Part shown: one piece after another, positions 1 to 6,557 of the stretch
Layout: the number at the start of each line of letters is the position of its first letter
Numbering within the stretch: the stretch's first letter is position 1
Made by a program: the position numbers and the translations under genes
NCBI GenBank assembly: GCA_003695105.1
Contig: RFIZ01000190.1
Coordinates: 1 to 14,229 of the forward strand
From: Fidelibacterota bacterium
GTDB taxonomy: Bacteria > Fidelibacterota > Marinisomatia > Marinisomatales > J089
Direction of reading: 5' to 3'
Length of the DNA: 14,229 nucleotides
The notes under the pieces: model-generated
What the model saw: only the letters and a program-made list of their open reading frames with translations
Database searches by the model: none
Told to the model about the DNA's origin: nothing

Positions 1-881
1 ACGTAGGCGGCGTAGTTCAGGTCCACTCCCAAATCGTGGTGAATTTCCACGCTCGTGACGGAGGGTACCTGGTCGAACATACCATGCCAGCCGTCGTAAC
101 AGGCGGCGGGGTTTTCCGCCTGGGTGATATGGCCGTCATTCCATTCCTTGCCCGTCACCCGGGCGCCGATGCGATAGGCCATGACGGTGCCGTCGTGGGT
201 CAGGTCGCAGATGGGAAAACCGTTGGGTTTGAACCCGCCGGCGCCGGTGCACAGGATGACACTTTTGGCCTGGAAAAAATGGACCTCCTGTTCATCCAGA
301 CTGAACCCGGCGGCTCCGGCGATGCGGTCCCCGTCTTTCAGCAGATGGGTGATCATGATCCGTTCCAGTACCGGGATCCCCCGGGCATCGATGGGGGTGC
401 GGAAGGCGTTGTGATAGAGGGGGGAATCGAAAAAGCCCCAGGCCTTCAATTCTTCTACCCGTTCCCGGGAGTGTTCCGCCAACTGCCGGGTAAAAACGGG
501 ATGGTTGCTACCCAGAGCCGACCGGGAAACGGCGGCCACGAATTGGTCGATGGTAACACCGGCCGATTGCGGATCGTAGGCGAATATGCCTTTGGCAAAA
601 GGAGTCTGCCCGGATGAACCCAGCCGTCCCTTGGACACCAGCAGGACGTTCGCTCCGGCGTCGTGGGCCTTTACGGCGGCGAACAAACCGGCCATGCCGC
701 CGCCGATCACCAGCACGTCGCACGGGTGAGTAAGGGGATCCAGGGATTCGGTGTCCACCCGGGAGGGATTGGTTCCCCAGCCGGTGAGTCCCACGGAGGC
801 CAGGGTGGCCAGTCCGGCAGCCGCTCCCGTGATTTCCAGGAATTGCCGGCGGGAAATAAGTTTCATCTGCGGATGTTTCAT
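1..881 (-). CDS. Tat-exported FAD-dependent flavoprotein, fumarate reductase/succinate dehydrogenase flavoprotein class (partial, C-terminus beyond left edge)
   Basis: The first 293 residues are visible; the reading frame is still open at base 1. The N-terminus has a Tat signal: S-R-R-Q-F-L-E at residues 10-16, followed by a short Ala/Gly/Leu-rich hydrophobic stretch (about 19-34). A Rossmann FAD-binding motif follows (DVLVIGGGMAG, about 55-65; acidic/basic end near 82-84), then a GSSGQTPFAKG segment like the flavin-contacting loop of the FrdA/SdhA/AprA/aspartate oxidase class, and a LCTGAGG strand. A periplasmic FAD oxidoreductase is therefore expected; the substrate-binding Arg/His residues lie outside the window, so fumarate, urocanate, another enoate or something else cannot be chosen. 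The ATG at 881 has GGAG about 8 bases upstream and overlaps the preceding stop (ATGA), indicating translational coupling to the cytochrome b gene. The frame has no stop inside the window, so a simple ORF scan would miss it. Confidence 0.85.
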   Translation of the reverse strand, partial: MKHPQMKLISRRQFLEITGAAAGLATLASVGLTGWGTNPSRVDTESLDPLTHPCDVLVIGGGMAGLFAAVKAHDAGANVLLVSKGRLGSSGQTPFAKGIFAYDPQSAGVTIDQFVAAVSRSALGSNHPVFTRQLAEHSRERVEELKAWGFFDSPLYHNAFRTPIDARGIPVLERIMITHLLKDGDRIAGAAGFSLDEQEVHFFQAKSVILCTGAGGFKPNGFPICDLTHDGTVMAYRIGARVTGKEWNDGHITQAENPAACYDGWHGMFDQVPSVTSVEIHHDLGVDLNYAAY

Positions 882-1513
882 GAGGTCACTCCAGTTTTTA
901 TTTCGGAACGATAGCGTTGGACCAGCGGCCCGGCTCCCAGTACCGCCCCAGCGATGAGGTAAAAGGCCAGCGGCCCGGTCGTGTGGCGACCCAGGTCGAG
1001 GGCGTGCCAGAGGGCGGTAATCAGGAATACCAGGGACAGCACGCCGTGGAACCAGCGCCAGGTTTTATACCTTAATCCCAGGCGACGGCGCGCCCAAGAC
1101 GTGAGAAGCAGCAGGAGCAACAGACCCCAGGCCGTCAGTCCCAGGAGAATCCCCGGTGTGGTAAAGGTCGTAATCATAGTGAGAAAAGCTTCCCCCGGGG
1201 CCACGCCGGCTTCGAAAAACCGGGGCACCACGATGAAAAACGGATGAAGCAACAGCAGTCCGGTGAAACCGTAGCCGATCCATTGATGGACCCGGAGCAC
1301 CCGGCTCATCCGGAACCGGCGAACCATCCGGTGACTCCGGGAGAGGTAAAACTGTCCCAGGAGGAAACAGAAGCCCAGGAGCGTCAGGAGGGACAGGGTT
1401 TCCTTCAGGACGGTCCGCCGGGGAACGTCGTCCAGAGTGTACAGCAGGAGGGGTATTCCCGCCACCAGAACCGGAGCCAGGATCAGATTGTATCGCTGTA
1501 CCGTTGCTTTCAT
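878..1513 (-). CDS. Ferric-reductase-like / MsrQ-like transmembrane cytochrome b
   Basis: A protein of 211 residues from the ATG at 1513, which lies two bases after the ferredoxin stop. A longer frame to 1603 exists but would overlap the ferredoxin and add 30 non-membrane residues, so the shorter start is preferred. Six hydrophobic segments are visible (about 9-27, 37-57, 75-97, 110-140, 153-173, 180-200). Two His pairs, H76/H90 and H156/H170, are each spaced 14 apart on helices 3 and 5; this is the bis-heme b ligand pattern of the ferric reductase, NOX and MsrQ membrane domain. There is no C-terminal FAD/NAD domain, so electrons must come from and go to partner proteins. Likely role (inference): move electrons across the inner membrane to the Tat flavoprotein encoded immediately downstream with a 4-base overlap. 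Family call is good; the substrate is unknown. Confidence 0.85.
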   Translation of the reverse strand: MKATVQRYNLILAPVLVAGIPLLLYTLDDVPRRTVLKETLSLLTLLGFCFLLGQFYLSRSHRMVRRFRMSRVLRVHQWIGYGFTGLLLLHPFFIVVPRFFEAGVAPGEAFLTMITTFTTPGILLGLTAWGLLLLLLLTSWARRRLGLRYKTWRWFHGVLSLVFLITALWHALDLGRHTTGPLAFYLIAGAVLGAGPLVQRYRSEIKTGVTS

Positions 1514-1515
1514 GG

Positions 1516-1731
1516 TCAGCCCCAGGAGACGATAACCGGGATGGATTTTTCCGGTGTAATGGTGATGGCGTCCACGGGGCAGTAAAGCCGGCAGAGGTGA
1601 CAAATCTGACAGTCAGCGGGATACGTGATCACGGCCTTGCCCGATGTTGGGTCCAGGCGGATCACATCCGTGGGACAGGTTTGGACGCAGGTCCCGCAGC
1701 CGATACATCCGTTGATTGTGTCGATGGCCAT
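1516..1731 (-). CDS. 2[4Fe-4S] ferredoxin
   Basis: A protein of 71 residues with two complete CxxCxxCxxxCP motifs: Cys 9/12/15/19 and Cys 41/44/47/51, each followed by Pro. This is the classical bacterial ferredoxin layout with two [4Fe-4S] clusters. No signal peptide is present, so by itself it is cytoplasmic. The start ATG at 1731 has GGAG about 9 bases upstream. It lies 16 bases after the DUF1566 lipoprotein gene and 2 bases before the cytochrome b gene, so the three are almost surely co-transcribed. Known: small ferredoxins often act as the iron-sulfur partner of fumarate-reductase or APS-reductase type flavoproteins. Inference: it either feeds electrons to the cytochrome b from the cytoplasm or travels with the Tat-exported flavoprotein as a bound subunit; the sequence does not decide between them. 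Confidence 0.93.
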   Translation of the reverse strand: MAIDTINGCIGCGTCVQTCPTDVIRLDPTSGKAVITYPADCQICHLCRLYCPVDAITITPEKSIPVIVSWG

Positions 1732-1747
1732 GGGGTTTTCTCCGGTG

Positions 1748-2941
1748 TCAGTTCGCGTTTCTCACCAGGCGGACGTAGTTGGTGAAGCGTTCCCCGCCTT
1801 CTCCCAGAGGACCGCCTTCCACCTTGGTGTCGAAACGGACGGCACCGGCGCCGTGGAAATCCAGTCCTTCCTGGTTCACTGCCCGCCCGAAGGCCACGTA
1901 CCAGGCGTAATAATAGGGATCACCGGCGCCGAACCGGGCGGAGGTGCTGGTCCAGTAATAGCCGTAATCCTCATCGCCATGTTCATTCACCATGGGTGTG
2001 CAGGAAAAGAGAGGATCGATGGCGGGACCGATCTGGTCGGTGTTTGTGGCAGAGGGAGAGTAGCTGTAATCCACAATGCTCTGGAGTTCCTTCACATTGG
2101 GGAGGCGCCAGTCCGTGTATCCGGCCAGGTTGACACTGTCCGCCAGGGCGAGAGCATCGGGCCAGTCCACCGGACCGAAATCCATCTGCGACCACATCAG
2201 GCCGGTGGCCTGGTCGGTGATGGTGCCGTCGCCGTTGTCCACGTAATCATTGATCCCGTAATAGTCACCGCGGACCGCCCGGACGAATTTGCCCCCGATG
2301 GGGCCACCGGCTTTGGCCGGATAGGCCTTGATGTGGCCCGTGACGAAATTGATGCCGAAAGCGGCGTTGGATCCGCCTTCCACAGTGGTGCCCACGTAGG
2401 TGTTGGACGTCCAGTACTGTTCATCCTTGTTGATCACGCCGCTGGCCAGGCTGAAAATCGACTGGTCGATGTAGGGCCAGCCGGAGCTGAAGTTTTCAAT
2501 GGAATACAGTTCTTTGGCGCTGGGCAGCCGCCAGTCACTGTAGCCCCCCAGTTCCAGGGTTTCGCAATAGTCCGTAGCCTCCTGCCAGGTGAAATCAGTG
2601 GCCGGGGGAACCTGCTGCCAGGTGAGACCGGTGTTCAGGTCGGTTACGGTTCCGTCCCCATTGTCCCGGAAGGAAAAGGCCGTCGCTTCGAACTGGGCGT
2701 CCTGCCCGTACCAGGGTTCGTCGGGTGCCGGCGGCGAAATGACGTTCCCGTCGGCGTCGTAACACTGGGTTTGACCGGTTTCCACAATGGTGAAAACAGT
2801 ATTGATTCCCGGTTCCGGAGAGACAGTGTCCGTTTCATCGGAGGCGGAAGATGAGTCCGAACAGGCCGTGAGCGCCAGCCCCAGGAGGGGGAGGAGCCAG
2901 CCGGTTCTGAAGCCGTTGATTTGAAGTGATTTGGGGTTCAT
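1748..2941 (-). CDS. Lipoprotein with two tandem DUF1566 (Lcl C-terminal) domains
   Basis: A protein of 397 residues. The N-terminus is a lipoprotein signal: basic region, hydrophobic stretch 15-24, lipobox L-T-A-C with lipidated Cys27, then a Ser/Asp/Glu-rich tether (28-45). A TGQTQCYDADGN...YGQDAQF module (55-84) follows, of the kind that precedes DUF1566 domains. Two DUF1566 copies come next, each opening with DNGDGT(V/I)TD..TGL.W and containing GGY/AGY-(S/T)-DWRLP...KEL.SI: copy 1 at about 91-225, copy 2 at about 233-395. Known: this domain occurs in surface-exposed or secreted proteins and at the end of the Legionella collagen-like adhesin; its biochemical role is unknown. AAAGGA lies 9 or so bases before the ATG. 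It heads the redox operon, 16 bases before the ferredoxin gene, which is an odd partner for an adhesin-like fold. Confidence 0.88.
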   Translation of the reverse strand: MNPKSLQINGFRTGWLLPLLGLALTACSDSSSASDETDTVSPEPGINTVFTIVETGQTQCYDADGNVISPPAPDEPWYGQDAQFEATAFSFRDNGDGTVTDLNTGLTWQQVPPATDFTWQEATDYCETLELGGYSDWRLPSAKELYSIENFSSGWPYIDQSIFSLASGVINKDEQYWTSNTYVGTTVEGGSNAAFGINFVTGHIKAYPAKAGGPIGGKFVRAVRGDYYGINDYVDNGDGTITDQATGLMWSQMDFGPVDWPDALALADSVNLAGYTDWRLPNVKELQSIVDYSYSPSATNTDQIGPAIDPLFSCTPMVNEHGDEDYGYYWTSTSARFGAGDPYYYAWYVAFGRAVNQEGLDFHGAGAVRFDTKVEGGPLGEGGERFTNYVRLVRNAN

Positions 2942-3148
2942 CTGGTCGTTCCTTTCTTAAATCCGCAACGAACTTAGAGGAGGAATAAACCCGGGACGGA
3001 ATCGGATCGACCAACCGGGAGTTATCATCGACGAACGGGGTGTGGGTATCGATGAGATGGGGGAGGGTTTGGCCCGGCGGAGCGGACATTCCGCTTTGGA
3101 TCCGAGAAAGCCGGTCCGCTCTCGTCGGGTAAGTAAGAGTGGGATTTT
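2942..3148. other. Intergenic region with an imperfect stem-loop
   Basis: A 207-base gap between the MFS gene and the DUF1566 lipoprotein gene, both on the minus strand. It holds an 8-bp perfect inverted repeat, GAGCGGAC at 3080-3087 and GTCCGCTC at 3114-3121, enclosing a second 5-bp stem (3093-3097 with 3107-3111). On the minus strand no T-run follows, so a factor-independent terminator is not clear. The promoter of the redox operon must lie in this gap unless transcription reads through from upstream; I see no convincing -35/-10 pair. No credible small ORF is present. Confidence 0.4.
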
Positions 3149-4282
3149 TTACCGGGAGACGGGCGACGTCCGGAGATGGAGGGCGACCAGCCCGGCGGCC
3201 GTCCAGGCCACCAGCGTAGCCACAGGGAAGACCAGCGACACCTGCCAGACAGCGGCGACCCACCCCAGAAAAAATCCGGCGCTGAAGCCACCCAGATCCA
3301 GCATTCCGGTGGACAGGGCCATAGCCGAACCCCGGATGTCTTCCGGCGCCAGGGTGTAGGCCAGGGTGGTCACCGCCGGAAAGGCCAGGCCGTGAGCGGC
3401 GCCGACGACAATTCCGGCCAGTAACAGGGGCGACAGGGTAGCACTGACCGCCAGGAGGAGCATCCCGGCCCCGTAGAGGAGAAAGGCCGGAAGCAACACC
3501 CACCGCCGGCCGAAACGATCCGCCCAGGAACGTCCCCAGATCCGAAAGATGATACCTGAGAGGGCGAAGGTGGTGAAATACAGTCCGAAGCCCCTGAGGT
3601 GTCGGATTTCCGCCAGCGGGGCCAGAAACATGACCGGAGCGGCCCAGGCGAAGGCCAGCAGAAAGGACAGGGCAAACGGGAGCATCAGGGATCGGTACCG
3701 GCGGAAAGAAACCGCCCCGGAAAGGGACCGGTTCGCACTTTGGGCCGGAACGACCAGCGCCAGCCCCAGGGCCAGACAACCGACACCGGTAAGGATCAGG
3801 AAAAACGTGTCCAGCCCGCGGGTGCGGACGATCCATTCTCCCAGGCCGGGTCCTATCAGGTTCGCCGCCATGCCCGGCAGACCGTAGATACCCACCGTTT
3901 CGGTTTGGCGCCCCGCCGGCGCCCGTTCCGCCGCCAGGGTGAAGAAGGCGGAAAAATAGGCGCCGAAACCCAGCCCCTGGAACAAACGGATCAGAAACAT
4001 ATACCCCCACCGGTACCGGACGGGAACAAAGAGGGCCGGAGTGAGCGCGATCAGGAGCAACCCGGCCAGCAGAACCGGTTTGAAGCCCAGGCGATTCAGG
4101 GCTTTCCCGATCAGAGGGCGACCGAGAATAGCCGCCAGATAATAGGTGGCCATGAACCAGCCCACCACCTGGGGTCCGCCCCCGGCCGACTGGACATAGA
4201 GGGGATATAAGGCATTGTTGGTGAAACTGAGTCCCACCAGGAAGTGAAGCAGCAGCGGCGGAACATGGCGGCGGTACCGCAC
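3149..4282 (-). CDS. Major facilitator superfamily (MFS) transporter
   Basis: A protein of 377 residues with twelve hydrophobic segments, the normal MFS size. The loop between helices 2 and 3 carries a motif-A-like GRPLIGKALNRLGFKP, and its counterpart between helices 8 and 9 reads GRSWADRFGRR. These support an inner-membrane secondary transporter of the MFS_1 type; the substrate cannot be read from sequence (drug, sugar or small-metabolite efflux are all possible). I place the start at GTG 4282, seven bases after the murB stop. An ATG at 4342 would give 397 residues but overlaps murB by 53 bases and adds an unlikely Cys/Ser-rich leader. No strong Shine-Dalgarno is seen, so translation may be coupled to murB. 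It is probably the last gene of the CsgG-like/murB operon. Confidence 0.87.
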   Translation of the reverse strand: MRYRRHVPPLLLHFLVGLSFTNNALYPLYVQSAGGGPQVVGWFMATYYLAAILGRPLIGKALNRLGFKPVLLAGLLLIALTPALFVPVRYRWGYMFLIRLFQGLGFGAYFSAFFTLAAERAPAGRQTETVGIYGLPGMAANLIGPGLGEWIVRTRGLDTFFLILTGVGCLALGLALVVPAQSANRSLSGAVSFRRYRSLMLPFALSFLLAFAWAAPVMFLAPLAEIRHLRGFGLYFTTFALSGIIFRIWGRSWADRFGRRWVLLPAFLLYGAGMLLLAVSATLSPLLLAGIVVGAAHGLAFPAVTTLAYTLAPEDIRGSAMALSTGMLDLGGFSAGFFLGWVAAVWQVSLVFPVATLVAWTAAGLVALHLRTSPVSR

Positions 4283-4289
4283 GGAGATG

Positions 4290-5303
4290 TCAGAGAATCC
4301 GGACTTCCGGTTCCAGCAGGATGCCGAATTTGTGCTGCACATCCTCCCGGATGCGCTGGGACAAGTCGGCGATTTCCCGCCCGGTGGCGCCCCCCAGATT
4401 CACCAGGACCAGGGCATGCTTTTCATAGACCCCGGCCCGGCCGACGGATTTTCCTTTCCACCCGGCCCGTTCAATCAGTTGGGCGGCGGAGATTTTCACC
4501 TGTCCCGGCGCTGTGGGATAGCCTTTGAGGTCAGACCACTTCTGCTGCAGGATGTGGAACCGGTCTGCAGGCAGGACCGGATTCTTAAAAAAACTGCCGG
4601 CGGATCCCAGCACAGCCGGGTCGGGCAATTTCCGGCGGCGAAGACGGATCACGGCGTCAAACACATCTCTGGCGGTGGGCTGGGCCTGACCGGCCCGTCG
4701 CAGTTCTTCCTCTAAACCGGGGTACTCCAGGCGGGGTCGGAAGGTCCGGGACAGGGCCAGGGTGACCGAGAGAATCAACCAGGTGTCGGGCTGGCTCTTG
4801 AAGAGACTGGAGCGATATCCAAATTGACAGGCGTCCCGGTCAAACTGGCGGAATTCCCCGGTCCGGAGATTCACGGCCTCCAGGGAATGGAACACTTCCC
4901 GGAGTTCCACGCCGTAGGCGCCAATGTTCTGCACCGGCGCCGCGCCCACCGTGCCGGGAATGAGGGCCAGATTTTCCAGGCCGAATAGGCCCCTGTCCAG
5001 AGTTGCCCGGACCGTTTCATGCCAGGAGAGGCCGCTCCCCAGGGTCAGGAATACCCGCTCGCCGGCCTCTTCCCGGATCGTGAATTGTCGGAACCGGGGT
5101 CGCAGAACCAGACCTTCGAATGGTTGGGTAAACAACAGGTTGCTGCCGGCTCCCAGAACGAGTTTGGGCAGCGGAGCCAACCGGTCATTTTGCAGGGTGG
5201 TTTCAATGTCCTCCGGCGATGCCGGTTCGGCGACATACCGGGCGCTGGTTTCGATCCCGAAGGTATTCGAATCCTTCAGTGAGACATGTTCCCGGATGAT
5301 CAC
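4290..5303 (-). CDS. murB: UDP-N-acetylenolpyruvoylglucosamine reductase
   Basis: A protein of 337 residues, the length of type I (E. coli-like) MurB. It reduces UDP-GlcNAc-enolpyruvate to UDP-MurNAc with NADPH and FAD in the cytoplasm, the second committed step of peptidoglycan synthesis. Visible features: NTFGI near the N-terminus (13-17), FAD-binding LGAGSNLLF (50-58), PGTVGAAPVQNIGAYG (116-131), GYRSSLFK with Arg164 (counterpart of E. coli R159), GSAGSFFKNP with the proton-donor Ser237 (counterpart of S229), and EPEVRIL at the C-terminus with Glu331 (counterpart of E325). All three catalytic positions are intact. The YRSS segment without the type II deletion supports type I. The start is GTG at 5303, 12 bases after the CsgG-like stop, with no strong ribosome binding site. 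It lies between an envelope protein and an MFS gene rather than in a dcw cluster. Confidence 0.96.
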   Translation of the reverse strand: MIIREHVSLKDSNTFGIETSARYVAEPASPEDIETTLQNDRLAPLPKLVLGAGSNLLFTQPFEGLVLRPRFRQFTIREEAGERVFLTLGSGLSWHETVRATLDRGLFGLENLALIPGTVGAAPVQNIGAYGVELREVFHSLEAVNLRTGEFRQFDRDACQFGYRSSLFKSQPDTWLILSVTLALSRTFRPRLEYPGLEEELRRAGQAQPTARDVFDAVIRLRRRKLPDPAVLGSAGSFFKNPVLPADRFHILQQKWSDLKGYPTAPGQVKISAAQLIERAGWKGKSVGRAGVYEKHALVLVNLGGATGREIADLSQRIREDVQHKFGILLEPEVRIL

Positions 5304-5315
5304 GGAAGGGTAGGC

Positions 5316-6434
5316 TCAGAAGCGGTAACCGAAACGAAACATACTGCTGATATACTTCACATCCTGATTCAGTTCCGAGTAGAGGGGATTGAGACCGATA
5401 TTCACCCGCCAGCTTATCAGGTATTTCTCTTTCCACCAATAGTTTACTCCCCCCACCAGGGAGACTTCGGCTTTTTTCAGTCCGCCGATAAAGGCGCTGG
5501 TGGAATCGGAGATATTCTCTTCGTTTCCGGCATCGTCGCTGATCACGGCGCTCAGAACCACCCCCAGACCCAGACCGCCGTACAGGTCCCAGCTGCCGGT
5601 CTGATAGGTGGGCATGGCATCCACTTCCAGGACTTGCAGATCGTTGGTGTAGGTCAGGGTGGTATCGAAAGAAAATCCAGACCAGGGATCATAATAGAAA
5701 TAGTCATATTCCCAGGAATGACTGCGGGAAGTGAGTAATACTTCCACCCGGGTGGGGTAATTCATGAGCGGTAACACTTTCCCGCCGCCCAATTGAAAAC
5801 CCGATTCCACGTAGTAATTATGACTCAGTCCGGAGGGGGGGATCGTAGCTCCGCCGCCGAAAAACCCATAGATGGAGTTCCGGGGACCGGGTTCGAGGGT
5901 TTCTGTTCCCCCGGTTTGGTTCATGATCTTCATCCGGGGCGATTCCTGAACCGGAGTCGCCGGCTCTGCGGAAACCTCTTTCTGCCCCGACAACTGGTAG
6001 GCCACATCCCGCATGCCGAATTTCAGCAGGTCGCCGATCTGGCCCTCATGGTCGTAGGTGGCGATGTGAACGATTTCGCCGGTTTCCACGCTGACGACCC
6101 GGGCGGAGATGGAATAGACCGTACCGACTTTGCTCACCGATCCGGCGATGATCTGATCCACTCCGATCAGGCGTCCCATTTCCACGATGCATTCATCGGA
6201 AGCGCACCCGCTCTGCTGGAACCCCTGCTCCTGGAGAATCTCTTCCATCATTTCCCGTTCCACCACTTTGAACCGGCCGGTGCGAAACAATTCGGTGCGC
6301 AGGCGGTCGGTCAGGGCGCTGGCCTCGGCGCTGCTGACGTTTTTTCCGGAAAACTCCAGCACGGCAATGCTGGTCTGGCCCAGGGCGGTTCCCCAGAACA
6401 GGAGAAGAAAAAGGCAGGACGTGAATCGGGTCAT
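5316..6434 (-). CDS. Exported CsgG-like domain fused to a C-terminal outer-membrane beta-barrel
   Basis: A protein of 372 residues. Signal peptide 1-19 with cleavage expected at ALG|Q. Residues 21-150 look like the CsgG/TolB-N-type fold: SIAVLEFSGKNVS, then ALTDRLRTELFRTGRFKVVER, a Cys77/Cys82 pair in GCASDEC, and GVDQIIAGSVSKVG..YSISARVVSVETGEI. Known relatives include CsgG and LpoB-type activators. A proline-containing linker (about 151-185) leads to a Gly- and aromatic-rich region (186-372) of alternating polar/hydrophobic strands ending FRFGYRF, the terminal Phe typical of outer-membrane barrels. Inference: a periplasmic sensing or scaffold domain anchored by a small barrel; the exact function is unknown. 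GAGGAG lies about 8 bases before the ATG. First gene of the murB/MFS operon. Confidence 0.8.
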   Translation of the reverse strand: MTRFTSCLFLLLFWGTALGQTSIAVLEFSGKNVSSAEASALTDRLRTELFRTGRFKVVEREMMEEILQEQGFQQSGCASDECIVEMGRLIGVDQIIAGSVSKVGTVYSISARVVSVETGEIVHIATYDHEGQIGDLLKFGMRDVAYQLSGQKEVSAEPATPVQESPRMKIMNQTGGTETLEPGPRNSIYGFFGGGATIPPSGLSHNYYVESGFQLGGGKVLPLMNYPTRVEVLLTSRSHSWEYDYFYYDPWSGFSFDTTLTYTNDLQVLEVDAMPTYQTGSWDLYGGLGLGVVLSAVISDDAGNEENISDSTSAFIGGLKKAEVSLVGGVNYWWKEKYLISWRVNIGLNPLYSELNQDVKYISSMFRFGYRF

Positions 6435-6557
6435 GGATGTCTCCTCATAAAATCACGGCGAAAATTACCGGGTCTTGCCGGAAAGTCCAAGCTGAGGATC
6501 GTTTACCACCCGTCCGTGCTAAATTCCACTGAACGGAAAGACACTACAGGAGGGATC
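6435..6557. promoter_or_regulatory. Divergent promoter region between the CsgG-like gene and the DUF1028 gene
   Basis: A 123-base gap between divergent genes must carry a promoter in each direction. Minus strand: TTGGAC (6490-6485) and TAATTT (6467-6462) spaced 17 bases, only 3 of 6 matches each to the sigma-70 consensus. Plus strand: an extended -10, TG-C-TAAATT, at 6517-6525, without a good -35. The ribosome binding sites at both ends are clear (GAGGAG for the minus gene, CAGGAGGG for the plus gene). The exact promoter positions are weak inferences. Confidence 0.35.

Noticed and set aside
36..617. 193-residue plus-strand frame at the left edge.
   Set aside because: It is antisense to the Tat flavoprotein, whose frame carries a Tat signal, Rossmann motif and start/stop coupling.
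1625..2854. 409-residue plus-strand frame opposite the DUF1566 lipoprotein gene.
   Set aside because: High-GC shadow: low-complexity Gly/Val/His-rich translation, no ribosome binding site or family motif, whereas the minus strand encodes two recognisable DUF1566 domains.
3145..3150. TTTTTT run after the 3080-3121 inverted repeat on the plus strand.
   Set aside because: No plus-strand gene lies upstream to terminate, and the run is 23 bases from the stem.
2835..4010. 391-residue minus-strand frame overlapping the MFS gene.
   Set aside because: Gly/Pro/Arg-rich translation without domains; it is a frame-shifted shadow of the MFS transporter.
4283..4342. ATG 4342 as the MFS start.
   Set aside because: It overlaps the intact C-terminus of MurB, including the end of the catalytic EPEVRIL region, and encodes a non-membrane Cys/Ser-rich leader; GTG 4282 is more likely, though not proven.
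5793..6557. Long in-frame upstream extension of the DUF1028 reading frame (575-residue frame).
   Set aside because: It is antisense to the CsgG-like gene; a strong ribosome binding site and signal peptide start at 6558, and the upstream translation has no family resemblance.
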